A stretch of DNA of 5,586 nucleotides from an uncultured Eubacterium sp. (GCA_910589045.1 CAJUSH010000072.1:1-5586), one strand, 5' to 3'. Positions 1 to 5,439 are shown, numbered from the stretch's first letter. Notes: generated from the sequence alone by a model not told the origin. Program-made: numbers and translations.

Positions 1-20
1 ATGGTCAATTTATTGACCAT
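1..20. repeat. Perfect inverted repeat, copy 2 (downstream of araD)
   Basis: ATGGTCAATTTATTGACCAT: two 9-bp arms (ATGGTCAAT and ATTGACCAT) around a 2-bp centre. It is identical over all 20 bases to the copy at 36-55, with the two centres 35 bp apart. It begins exactly at the first base of the window, so the array could continue to the left. It could be a regulator-binding site, part of a repeat array, or a duplicated gene end. The sequence alone does not decide. Confidence 0.9.
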
Positions 21-32
21 CATAGCCTTTTG

Positions 33-58
33 ATTATGGTCAATTTATTGACCATAAT
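33..58. repeat. Perfect inverted repeat, copy 1, overlapping the araD stop
   Basis: The same 20-bp dyad as at 1-20, here lengthened to 12-bp arms (ATTATGGTCAAT at 33-44 and ATTGACCATAAT at 47-58) around TT. Read on the minus strand, the first arm carries the last araD codons for Tyr-Tyr-Gly-Gln, and the stop codon TAA lies across the centre. These codons are constrained by the conserved catalytic C-terminus, so the symmetric second arm after the stop is the part that is not explained by coding. As RNA it would form a hairpin, but there is no following U-run to make it an intrinsic terminator. Confidence 0.92.
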
Positions 59-737
59 ATGCATGCTCTCCATGCTTCCGATAAAAATGCTTGTCCTTTA
101 TATTATCCGGTGCCGGGGCAACCCGCGGGTTGATCAGCTCGGTATTGCGCGCCATTTTTGCAACCTCCTCGAGCACGACCGCATTGTGCACCGCCTCCGC
201 CGCGTCCTTGCCCCACGTAAACGGTCCGTGGTTCTGGCAGAGCACCGCCGGGGTGTACATCGGATTGATCCCCCTCTTTTCAAAGGTCTCTATAATAACA
301 AGGCCGGTATTTTTCTCATATGCCTCGTCGATCTCCTCCGTCGTCAGATTCCGCGCACAGGGAATCGCACCGAAAAAGTAATCTGCATGGGTCGTCCCGT
401 AGAGGGGAATATCCCGCCCCGCCTGCGCCCATGCGACTGCCTCCGGCGAATGCGTATGCACGATGCCGCCGATCCCGGGATATCTGCGGTACAGCTCGAT
501 GTGGGTCGCCGTATCGGAGGAGGGCTTATATTTGCCCTCGATGCGGTTTCCGTTCAGATCCACCACAACCATATCGTCGGGTGTGAGTACATCGTAGTCT
601 ACACCGCTGGGCTTGATCACAAAGCAGCCGGATTTCATATCCCTGCCGCTGACATTGCCCCAGGTATAAGTAATCAGCCCCCTTCGCGGCAGCTCCATGT
701 TCGCCTCGTAGACGTCCTTTTTCAATTGTTCTAACAT
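45..737 (-). CDS. araD: L-ribulose-5-phosphate 4-epimerase (AraD)
   Basis: Cytoplasmic class II aldolase-fold enzyme that interconverts L-ribulose 5-phosphate and D-xylulose 5-phosphate, the last dedicated step of L-arabinose breakdown. The 230-residue product matches the usual family length (E. coli AraD has 231). Visible family residues, offset by about one from E. coli: N28 in WGNVS and K42 in IKPSG (phosphate binding), D75, metal ligands H94 and H96 in VHTHS and H170 in CQNHG, D119 in THADY, and catalytic Y228 in the terminal AYYGQ. The ATG at 737 is chosen because GAGGAA lies 5 bases upstream and the protein then begins MLEQLKKDVYEANM as in homologues; an in-frame upstream ATG at 800 would add 21 unrelated residues and has no such support. 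It is the last complete gene of the run, 223 bp after the transketolase C-terminal subunit, with no convincing promoter of its own, so it is probably read from upstream. Its 3' end is embedded in a perfect inverted repeat. Confidence 0.96.
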   Translation of the reverse strand: MLEQLKKDVYEANMELPRRGLITYTWGNVSGRDMKSGCFVIKPSGVDYDVLTPDDMVVVDLNGNRIEGKYKPSSDTATHIELYRRYPGIGGIVHTHSPEAVAWAQAGRDIPLYGTTHADYFFGAIPCARNLTTEEIDEAYEKNTGLVIIETFEKRGINPMYTPAVLCQNHGPFTWGKDAAEAVHNAVVLEEVAKMARNTELINPRVAPAPDNIKDKHFYRKHGEHAYYGQ

Positions 738-742
738 ATCGT

Positions 743-748
743 TTCCTC
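743..748 (-). promoter_or_regulatory. Ribosome-binding site of araD
   Basis: GAGGAA on the minus strand, 5 bases before the ATG at 737. It decides between this start and the in-frame ATG at 800, which would place the Shine-Dalgarno sequence inside the coding region. Confidence 0.85.
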
Positions 749-793
749 TTTCCTTCCGCTCGTTTGTAACTGGTTCGGGCAGCATATACCCAC

Positions 794-810
794 GCCGCAA
801 AAAAAGCGGC
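794..810. other. Hairpin with homopolymer loop in the araD leader
   Basis: GCCGC and GCGGC arms separated by a run of seven A (seven T on the coding strand). On the araD transcript this is a 5-bp stem with a U7 loop, about 57 bases before the start codon. The U-run lies in the loop rather than after the stem, so it is not a standard intrinsic terminator. Its role, if any, is unknown. Confidence 0.5.
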
Positions 811-849
811 CTGTTATTAACAAAAGCAGCCTGTAGCAGCCGGAGTCAA

Positions 850-875
850 ATACCCCGCTGCAAGCAACGGGGTAT
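850..875. repeat. Inverted repeat with 8-bp arms (ATACCCCG/CGGGGTAT)
   Basis: Arms at 850-857 and 868-875 around a 10-base loop, with further partial pairing inside it (TGC/GCA). On the minus strand it is followed by TTTGA, too short a U-run for a confident terminator. It lies directly beside a second, longer hairpin at 883-920, giving a compact block of stems between the transketolase and araD genes that resembles an interspersed palindromic element. Confidence 0.75.
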
Positions 876-882
876 CAAATTT

Positions 883-920
883 GAAGCGCGGCCTTTGCTC
901 CGCACGCGAAGCCGCGCTTC
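883..920. repeat. Inverted repeat with 10-bp perfect arms (GAAGCGCGGC/GCCGCGCTTC)
   Basis: Arms at 883-892 and 911-920 with an 18-base loop in which TTGC and GCGA can extend the stem. It is very GC-rich and would be a stable RNA structure in either direction. On the minus strand the following bases are AAATTTG, not a U-tract. It could be an mRNA-processing or stabilising structure between tkt and araD, or part of a mobile repeat. The loop contains TTTGCTCCGC, which occurs again at 5446-5455. Confidence 0.78.
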
Positions 921-923
921 ACT

Positions 924-938
924 GCCCGACGGGCTTTT
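924..938 (+). terminator. Weak terminator-like stem-loop on the plus strand
   Basis: GCCC-GAC-GGGC followed by TTTT on the plus strand. The stem is only 4 bp (5 with a single-base loop) and no plus-strand gene precedes it, so at most it would stop antisense transcription. It may simply be the outermost stem of the hairpin block that continues to 850. Confidence 0.25.
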
Positions 939-960
939 ATATCATAGCGGATTTTGCCGG

Positions 961-1905
961 CTATGCTTTCATTTCCGTCCGGATGCGTGCATATATGCCG
1001 TCCGCATCCAGCTCATATTTGTGCAGCAGCTCCTTCGCGGGGCCGGACTCGCCGAACACATCGTTCACGCCGATGCGTGTCACCCTCGTAGGACATTTCT
1101 CACTCAGACATTCGCTCACCGCAGCCCCGAGCCCGCCGATCACGGAATGCTCCTCCACCGTGAAAATACGCCCGGTCTTTTTTGCCGCCGCAACGACAAG
1201 CTCCTCGTCGAGAGGCTTGATGGTATGAATATTGATGACCTGCGCACGGATTCCATCCGCCTCCAGCTTTTCTGCAGCCGCCAGCGATTCCCCTACGCCA
1301 AGGCCGGTAGCAAAAATCGTACAGTCCGTGCCGTCCCGCAGCACGACGCCCTTGCCGATCTCAAAGCGATAATCCGCCCCGTCGTTCAGCACCGGAACCG
1401 CCAGGCGTCCAAACCGCAGGTAAACCGGGCCCTCATACTCGTAAGCCGCCCGCACGGCCGCCTTCGCCTCAATATCGTCGCTGGGGTTGATCACAACCAT
1501 CCCCGGAATGGAGCGCATGAGCGCAATATCCTCATTGCACTGGTGGGTTGCACCGTCCTCCCCCACGGAAATACCCGCGTGAGTCGCACCGATTTTCACA
1601 TTCAGATGGGGATATCCGATGGAATTGCGCACCTGCTCAAAGGAACGGCCCGCCGCAAACATCGCAAACGTGCTGATAAAGGGGACAAAACCGCAGGTGG
1701 AAAGTCCCGCCGCGATACCGGTCATGTTTGCCTCCGCGATACCGCAGTCAATGTGCCGGTCGGGGAACTCCTTTCCAAACACACCCGTCTTTGTCGCCGC
1801 CGCAAGATCCGCGTCCAGCACAATCAGGTTGTCCTTCTCTTTTCCAAGCGCCGCCAAAGCATTGCCGTAGCTCTCTCTCGTCGCGATCTTCTTTACTTCT
1901 GACAC
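961..1905 (-). CDS. tkt: Transketolase, C-terminal subunit (split enzyme)
   Basis: The pyrimidine-binding plus C-terminal half of a TPP-dependent transketolase, 314 residues, normal for the split form. It works with the neighbouring N-terminal subunit to move two-carbon ketol units between pentose, tetrose and hexose phosphates. Visible motifs: GIAEANMTGIAAGL at residues 55-68, with E58 as the glutamate expected to activate the TPP aminopyrimidine; GEDGATHQ at 115-122 with the conserved substrate-site H121; and the C-terminal domain beginning around HTIKPLDEE (227-235), followed by VEEHSVIGGLG at 250-260. The start is GTG at 1905, inside the end of the upstream subunit gene (13 bp overlap), with AGGTGA 6 bases upstream. 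The overlap suggests translational coupling, which would favour equal amounts of the two chains (inference). A 1-deoxyxylulose-5-phosphate synthase C-terminal half was considered, but the split arrangement and the pentose neighbours favour transketolase. Confidence 0.96.
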   Translation of the reverse strand: MSEVKKIATRESYGNALAALGKEKDNLIVLDADLAAATKTGVFGKEFPDRHIDCGIAEANMTGIAAGLSTCGFVPFISTFAMFAAGRSFEQVRNSIGYPHLNVKIGATHAGISVGEDGATHQCNEDIALMRSIPGMVVINPSDDIEAKAAVRAAYEYEGPVYLRFGRLAVPVLNDGADYRFEIGKGVVLRDGTDCTIFATGLGVGESLAAAEKLEADGIRAQVINIHTIKPLDEELVVAAAKKTGRIFTVEEHSVIGGLGAAVSECLSEKCPTRVTRIGVNDVFGESGPAKELLHKYELDADGIYARIRTEMKA

Positions 1906-2729
1906 AATGCTTCACCTGCCTTTCTAAGCTCCTCCATGGCCGCCGCATACTCCTCGTCGTTCGGCGCCTTGCCATGCCAGCCAACCGCATTTTCCATAAA
2001 GGAAATGCCCCTGCCCTTCACGGTGCGCGCAACAATCGCAGTGGGCACACCCTTCACCGCCTTCGCCTCGTCAAAGGCCGCCCGCAGCTCGTCAAAATCG
2101 TTGCCGTCAACATTGATCACATGGAAATTGAACGCCTCAAACTTTTTGTCGATGGGATAGGGCGAGCACACCTGGTCAACGGGCCCGTCAATCTGCAGGT
2201 TGTTGTTGTCAACGATCACACACAGGTTGTCCAGCCTGCGGTAGCCTGCAAACATCGCCGCCTCCCAGATCTGTCCCTCCTGGATCTCGCCGTCGCCGCA
2301 AAGCGCATACACCCGGTAATCCTTCTTCGAGAGCTTGCCGCCAATCGCCATACCGCACGCCGCAGACAGCCCCTGTCCAAGCGAGCCGGAGCTCATATCC
2401 ACGCCCGGAATGTGCTTCATATCGGGATGCCCCTGCAAATAGGAGCCGGTATGCCGCAGTGTCAGAAGATCCTCCCGCGGAAAATATCCCCGCAGCGCCA
2501 GCGTCGAGTAAAGTCCCGGTGCCGTATGTCCCTTTGACAGGACAAAACGATCCCGATCCGGGTCCTTCGGATTCTCCGGATCGATCCGCATCTCCTCAAA
2601 ATAGAGATAGGTAAAAATTTCTGCCGCAGAAAGAGATCCGCCGGGATGCCCCGCCTTTGCGGCGTGGACACCCTCGATGATTCCCTTTCGAACCTCAATG
2701 GCAGTTTTCTGAAGTTCAAGCTTGTCCAT
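1893..2729 (-). CDS. tkt: Transketolase, N-terminal subunit (split enzyme)
   Basis: The pyrophosphate-binding half of transketolase, 278 residues, complete. The TPP and metal motif runs from GDG at residues 145-147 to NNN at 175-177 (GDGEIQEGQIWEAAMF then VDNNNLQ). Other family residues visible: H28 in GHPGG, H68 in SKGHTAPG, H101 in GHPD, the SSGSLGQGL stretch at 113-121, and H252 in WHGKAPN near the C-terminus, where full-length transketolases have a substrate-contacting histidine. The ATG at 2729 is preceded by AAGGAA 5 bases upstream. It lies 69 bp after the transaldolase stop and runs into the C-terminal subunit gene, so tal and the two tkt genes look like one transcript. With transaldolase it connects xylulose 5-phosphate from the arabinose branch to glycolysis. 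No frameshift or missing key residue is seen, so this is a genuine two-gene transketolase rather than a broken single gene. Confidence 0.96.
   Translation of the reverse strand: MDKLELQKTAIEVRKGIIEGVHAAKAGHPGGSLSAAEIFTYLYFEEMRIDPENPKDPDRDRFVLSKGHTAPGLYSTLALRGYFPREDLLTLRHTGSYLQGHPDMKHIPGVDMSSGSLGQGLSAACGMAIGGKLSKKDYRVYALCGDGEIQEGQIWEAAMFAGYRRLDNLCVIVDNNNLQIDGPVDQVCSPYPIDKKFEAFNFHVINVDGNDFDELRAAFDEAKAVKGVPTAIVARTVKGRGISFMENAVGWHGKAPNDEEYAAAMEELRKAGEALCQK
1912..1917 (-). promoter_or_regulatory. Ribosome-binding site for the GTG start of the transketolase C-terminal subunit
   Basis: AGGTGA on the minus strand, 6 bases before the GTG at 1905, lying within the last codons of the N-terminal subunit gene. 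It supports initiation inside the overlap. Confidence 0.7.
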
Positions 2730-2734
2730 ACTTA

Positions 2735-2740
2735 TTCCTT
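2735..2740 (-). promoter_or_regulatory. Ribosome-binding site of the transketolase N-terminal subunit
   Basis: AAGGAA on the minus strand, 5 bases before the ATG at 2729. No promoter-like sequence is seen in the 69-bp gap after transaldolase, which fits co-transcription with tal. Confidence 0.8.
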
Positions 2741-2764
2741 TCTAACTGAAAATATCCTAACAGT

Positions 2765-2788
2765 TCAGCCTTCGGCTTCACGGTTACA
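2765..2788. repeat. 24-bp repeat after the transaldolase stop, copy A
   Basis: Matches 3665-3688 at 23 of 24 positions. It contains the short dyad AGCCTTCGGCT (4-bp stem, 3-base loop) followed by TTCAC and GTTACA. On the coding strand it starts 10 bases after the transaldolase stop codon. No U-run follows directly, so terminator function is doubtful. Confidence 0.85.
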
Positions 2789-2798
2789 AAATATCCGC

Positions 2799-3452
2799 CT
2801 ACTCACCAAAAACAGCCTTATAATCCTTCTGGAACTTCTCGATTCCCTGGGTCGTCAACGGATGCTTTGTCATCTGCTCGATCACACCGTAGGGAACGGT
2901 AGCGATATGTGCACCTGCCAGCGCGCAGTCGGTCACATGGATGGGATTGCGGATGGAGGCTGCGATGATCTCCGTCTCCAGTCCGTAGTTGTCAAAAATC
3001 TGTACGATATCCTCGATGAGGTTAATGCCGGGCTGGTTGATATCGTCCAGTCTGCCGAGGAAGGGAGAAACATAAGTAGCGCCGGCCCTTGCTGCCAAAA
3101 GTGCCTGATTTGCAGAAAATACAAGGGTCACGTTCGTCTTGATGCCCTCGGAAGCGAGCACCTTGGTCGCCTTTAAGCCCTCAACGGTCATCGGAATCTT
3201 TACAACCATGTTGGGATGAATCTTTGCAATCTCGCGTCCCTCTGCGATCATACCCTCCGCGTCAACGGTTGTAGCCTTTACCTCGCCGCTGATCGGCCCG
3301 TCAACGATGGTCGTGATCTCCTTGATGACCTCGTTGAAATCCCGTCCTTCCTTTGCAATCAGGGACGGATTTGTTGTAACTCCGCAAATTACGCCCATAT
3401 CATTTGCTTTGCGGATATCTTCTACATTCGCTGTGTCAATAAAAAATTTCAT
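2799..3452 (-). CDS. tal: Transaldolase (short TalC/MipB-type)
   Basis: Class I aldolase of the short transaldolase / fructose-6-phosphate aldolase subfamily, 217 residues, TIM barrel, cytoplasmic. It would transfer a dihydroxyacetone unit between sedoheptulose 7-phosphate and glyceraldehyde 3-phosphate. Visible residues: D6 in FIDTA, the GVTTNPSL signature at 24-31, and Schiff-base lysine K85 in VVKIPMT. Two positions separate transaldolases from fructose-6-phosphate aldolases in this subfamily: E. coli FSA has Q59 and Y131, while this protein has E57 (SGEV) and F131 (VSPF), as in Bacillus-type transaldolase. It is therefore called transaldolase, although automated annotation may say fructose-6-phosphate aldolase. 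The ATG at 3452 is used because AAGGAG lies 7 bases upstream and MKFFIDTA is the standard N-terminus; an upstream ATG at 3491 adds 13 implausible residues. It is the first gene after a strong promoter-like sequence and probably heads the tal-tkt-tkt(-araD) transcript. Confidence 0.95.
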   Translation of the reverse strand: MKFFIDTANVEDIRKANDMGVICGVTTNPSLIAKEGRDFNEVIKEITTIVDGPISGEVKATTVDAEGMIAEGREIAKIHPNMVVKIPMTVEGLKATKVLASEGIKTNVTLVFSANQALLAARAGATYVSPFLGRLDDINQPGINLIEDIVQIFDNYGLETEIIAASIRNPIHVTDCALAGAHIATVPYGVIEQMTKHPLTTQGIEKFQKDYKAVFGE

Positions 3453-3459
3453 ATTTCTT

Positions 3460-3465
3460 CTCCTT
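3460..3465 (-). promoter_or_regulatory. Ribosome-binding site of transaldolase
   Basis: AAGGAG on the minus strand, 7 bases before the ATG at 3452, in an A/T-rich unstructured stretch. It fixes the start at MKFFIDTA and excludes the in-frame ATG at 3491. Confidence 0.9.
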
Positions 3466-3498
3466 ATTATATATAATTTTTTTACCGCCATTATGAGT

Positions 3499-3588
3499 CA
3501 GGCGCAAAAGCCTGTGGTTCCCGGTCCAAAACAGCCCCGCGCACTGCCGCGCAGCCCCTTTGAGCCTGTAATTTCGAATCCACGGCTC
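3499..3588 (-). other. Hairpin-rich 5' leader of the transaldolase transcript
   Basis: The predicted leader, about 140 bases from the proposed transcription start near 3595, holds at least two stems: CAGGC/GCCTG around GCAAAA at 3499-3514, and GAGCC/GGCTC at 3562-3588 with an inner ATT/AAT pairing. Between them are direct repeats CAGCCCC (3532-3538 and 3552-3558) and CCGCGCA (3537-3543 and 3547-3553), which would allow alternative pairings. I do not recognise a known riboswitch class, and the final U-rich stretch near 3472-3483 is A-rich on the coding strand, so there is no terminator form. It could be a cis-regulatory RNA or an interspersed repeat. Confidence 0.45.
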
Positions 3589-3600
3589 CCCGTATCTAAC

Positions 3601-3630
3601 ATGATACCATATCCTGCGGCAGAATGTCCG
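3601..3630 (-). promoter_or_regulatory. Sigma-A-type extended -10 promoter for the tal-tkt operon
   Basis: On the minus strand: -35 CGGACA (3625-3630, 4 of 6 consensus), an 18-base spacer, and TGG directly before -10 TATCAT (3601-3606, 5 of 6), which forms an extended -10 element. Start of transcription is predicted near 3595. The bases just upstream (3631-3660) are almost entirely A/T, including AAATTTATAAAAATTT at 3641-3656, as expected of an UP element. The promoter sits between the kinase stop and the transaldolase start, so tal and tkt can be expressed independently of the kinase. Confidence 0.7.
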
Positions 3631-3664
3631 ACTTTTTCTTAAATTTATAAAAATTTTACAACTA

Positions 3665-3688
3665 TCAGCCTTCGGCTTCACCGTTACA
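3665..3688. repeat. 24-bp repeat at the kinase stop, copy B
   Basis: One mismatch from the copy at 2765-2788. Here the repeat includes the kinase stop codon (TAA at 3684-3686) and the dyad AGCCTTCGGCT at 3667-3677. The A/T-rich region before the tal promoter begins just after it. Confidence 0.85.
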
Positions 3689-5276
3689 CGGACTCCACCG
3701 CTGCCCGCTCCACCGGCAGCCCCGCGCGATAGCGCCCGATGAACCGGTCAAACCCTTCCACATCCGCCGAATCAGGCCCCATCGTCGTCCCCTTCTCCCC
3801 GGCAAAAATCCGGTTATTCAAGTATGCGTCGAGCGTCTCGCCCCCGTCCTTTCCGATCATATATAACGCAAGAAGCGCAATGCCCCACGCGCCGCCCTCC
3901 CCGGCAGTCTCCATCACCGCCACAGGGGCATTCATCGCTGCCGCAAGGATGCTCTGTCCCACGCCCTTTGTCTTGAACAGACCGCCGTGCCCGTAAATGC
4001 AGTCCACCTTCACCTGCTCCTCCTTTAAGAGAATATCCAGACCGCACTTGAGCGCGCCGAGGGATGTATACAAATTCACGCGCATAAAATTCGCAAGGTT
4101 AAACTTTGCATCCGGCGTCCGAACAAAAAGCGGCCGCCCCTCATTAAAGCCCGTGATATGCTCGCCGGAAAAATAGTTGTACGCCAGAAGGCCTCCGCAG
4201 TCCTTGTCACCCTCAAGCGCCTTGTTGTAGAGCGTGCCAAAAAGCCGGTCCGTATCCGCTTCTACCCCGAAGCTCTCCGCAAACTCCCTGAAAATATGGA
4301 CCCACGCATTCAGATCCGACGTGCAGTTGTTGCAGTGAACCATCGCCACCGCATCACCCGCCGGCGTCGTCACCATGTCAAGCTCCTCATGAAGCTTCTT
4401 CAGCTCGTGCTCCAGCACCACCATAGCAAACACTGAGGTACCCGCGGACACGTTTCCGGTGCGCACCGCCACGGAATTTGTCGCCGCCATTCCGGTTCCG
4501 GCGTCGCCCTCGGGAGGACACAGCGGGATACCCGGCTCCAGCATACCTGTGGGATCCAGCTTTTTTGCACCCTCGCCGGTAAGCCTTCCCGCATCATCCC
4601 CGGCCACCAGCACCTTCGGGAAAATATCGCGCAGCCTGTAGGGCATGCCTTTCTCCGCAAGCTTTGCGTCAAACTTGTCCACCATCTCCTGATTGTAGTC
4701 ACGGGTTTTCGAGTCAATGGGAAACATGCCTGCTGCCTCGCCGATTCCCATCACCTTTTCCCCCGTCATCTGCCAGTGGATGTAGCCCGCCAGCGTCGTC
4801 TGGTAGCAGATGCGCTTCACATGCTCCTCACCATTTAAAATCGCCTGGTAGAGATGCGCCACGCTCCACCGCTGGGGAACATGAAAATTCAGGTACGGTG
4901 AGAGCTCCTCACACGCCTGCTCCGTGATCGTATTTCTCCAGGTACGGAACGGCACGAGCAGCTCGCCCTTCTCGTCAAATGCCATATATCCGTGCATCAT
5001 ACCGGAAAACCCGATTGCCGCAAGCGTCCGGATCTCCGTTCCGTACTGCTTTTTCACGTCCGCCTTCAAATCACCGTAGCAGTCCTGCAGGCCGTTCCAA
5101 ATCGCATCCAGGCTGTAGGTCCATATCCCGTCCGCCAGCTGATTTTCCCAGTCGTGCGCACCGCTTGCGATGGGCGTGCCCGCCTCGTCCACAAGAACCG
5201 CCTTGATTCTGGTGGAGCCAAACTCAATGCCTAACACCGCTTTTCCTGCTTCGATTACCTGTACTGCATTGCTCAT
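3684..5276 (-). CDS. FGGY-family carbohydrate kinase, probable L-ribulokinase (AraK-like)
   Basis: ATP-dependent sugar kinase of 530 residues with two actin-like domains. The N-terminal phosphate-1 loop is visible as GIEFGSTRIKAVLVD (16-30), followed by GFSGMMHG (89-96) and the substrate-side RTWRNTIT (111-118). GDAGTGM (257-263) carries D258, the likely catalytic base where relatives have GD(N/A)-type motifs. GNVSAGTSVF (274-283) fits the phosphate-2 region, YGHGGLFKTKGVGQS (428-442) the adenosine region, and GEGGAWGIALLAL (459-471) the C-terminal FGGY segment. The ATG at 5276 has AGGGGG 8 bases upstream. The family is certain; the substrate is inferred from araD, tal and tkt downstream. It does not look like classical E. 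coli AraB, and resembles instead the separate kinase type shown experimentally to be a ribulokinase in Clostridium acetobutylicum (AraK), as far as I can judge from memory. Xylulokinase is the main alternative. The 3' end is followed immediately by a repeat shared with the transaldolase gene. Confidence 0.9.
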   Translation of the reverse strand: MSNAVQVIEAGKAVLGIEFGSTRIKAVLVDEAGTPIASGAHDWENQLADGIWTYSLDAIWNGLQDCYGDLKADVKKQYGTEIRTLAAIGFSGMMHGYMAFDEKGELLVPFRTWRNTITEQACEELSPYLNFHVPQRWSVAHLYQAILNGEEHVKRICYQTTLAGYIHWQMTGEKVMGIGEAAGMFPIDSKTRDYNQEMVDKFDAKLAEKGMPYRLRDIFPKVLVAGDDAGRLTGEGAKKLDPTGMLEPGIPLCPPEGDAGTGMAATNSVAVRTGNVSAGTSVFAMVVLEHELKKLHEELDMVTTPAGDAVAMVHCNNCTSDLNAWVHIFREFAESFGVEADTDRLFGTLYNKALEGDKDCGGLLAYNYFSGEHITGFNEGRPLFVRTPDAKFNLANFMRVNLYTSLGALKCGLDILLKEEQVKVDCIYGHGGLFKTKGVGQSILAAAMNAPVAVMETAGEGGAWGIALLALYMIGKDGGETLDAYLNNRIFAGEKGTTMGPDSADVEGFDRFIGRYRAGLPVERAAVESV

Positions 5277-5284
5277 GTAAATTA

Positions 5285-5290
5285 CCCCCT
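5285..5290 (-). promoter_or_regulatory. Ribosome-binding site of the sugar kinase
   Basis: AGGGGG on the minus strand, 8 bases before the ATG at 5276. It supports the start at MSNAVQV. Confidence 0.8.
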
Positions 5291-5410
5291 CTTTTTATAA
5301 ATAATTGTATCTGAATGACCGCATCCGGCAGGGCAGTCCTCCCCGGTCCGCCGTACCCGAAGCAGCCGCCTTGACGGAAATCCTTCCCGCCACCCCATGT
5401 AGATACCATA

Positions 5411-5439
5411 AGCATACCGCTTGCGGGCTCATTGTACAA
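5411..5439 (-). promoter_or_regulatory. Candidate promoter of the sugar kinase
   Basis: On the minus strand: TTGTAC (5434-5439), a 17-base spacer and TATGCT (5411-5416), matching consensus at 3 and 4 of 6 positions. This would give a leader of roughly 130 bases. The -35 overlaps the 8-bp palindrome TTGTACAA (5432-5439), which could be an operator half-element. An alternative -10, TACAAT at 5304-5309, lacks a reasonable -35. Transcription entering from beyond the right edge is also possible. Confidence 0.4.

Noticed and set aside
1..23. Possible start of a further minus-strand gene just after araD (ATGATG at 18-23 with AAAAGG upstream)
   Set aside because: Only about seven codons fall within the window and they coincide with the inverted repeat, so coding cannot be judged. 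If real, the repeat would mark both the end of araD and the start of the next gene.
30..58. Plus-strand promoter-like sequence (TTGATT, 17 bases, CATAAT)
   Set aside because: It points antisense into araD, no plus-strand gene follows, and the match arises largely from the inverted repeat.
1..58. Start of a CRISPR array (20-bp repeat, 15-bp gap)
   Set aside because: Two copies only, a gap too short for a spacer, one copy encodes the end of araD, and there are no cas genes.
812..822. Palindrome TGTTATTAACA as an operator
   Set aside because: An 11-base A/T-rich dyad in isolation, with no promoter nearby; easily due to chance.
895..1902. Long plus-strand open frame opposite the transketolase C-terminal subunit
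   Set aside because: It is a shadow of a clearly recognisable gene in GC-rich DNA, with no ribosome-binding site or family-like motifs.
2744..2777. Intrinsic terminator after transaldolase
   Set aside because: The stems there (AACTG/CAGTT and AGCC/GGCT) are only 4-5 bp and no U-run follows on the coding strand; read-through to transketolase is expected.
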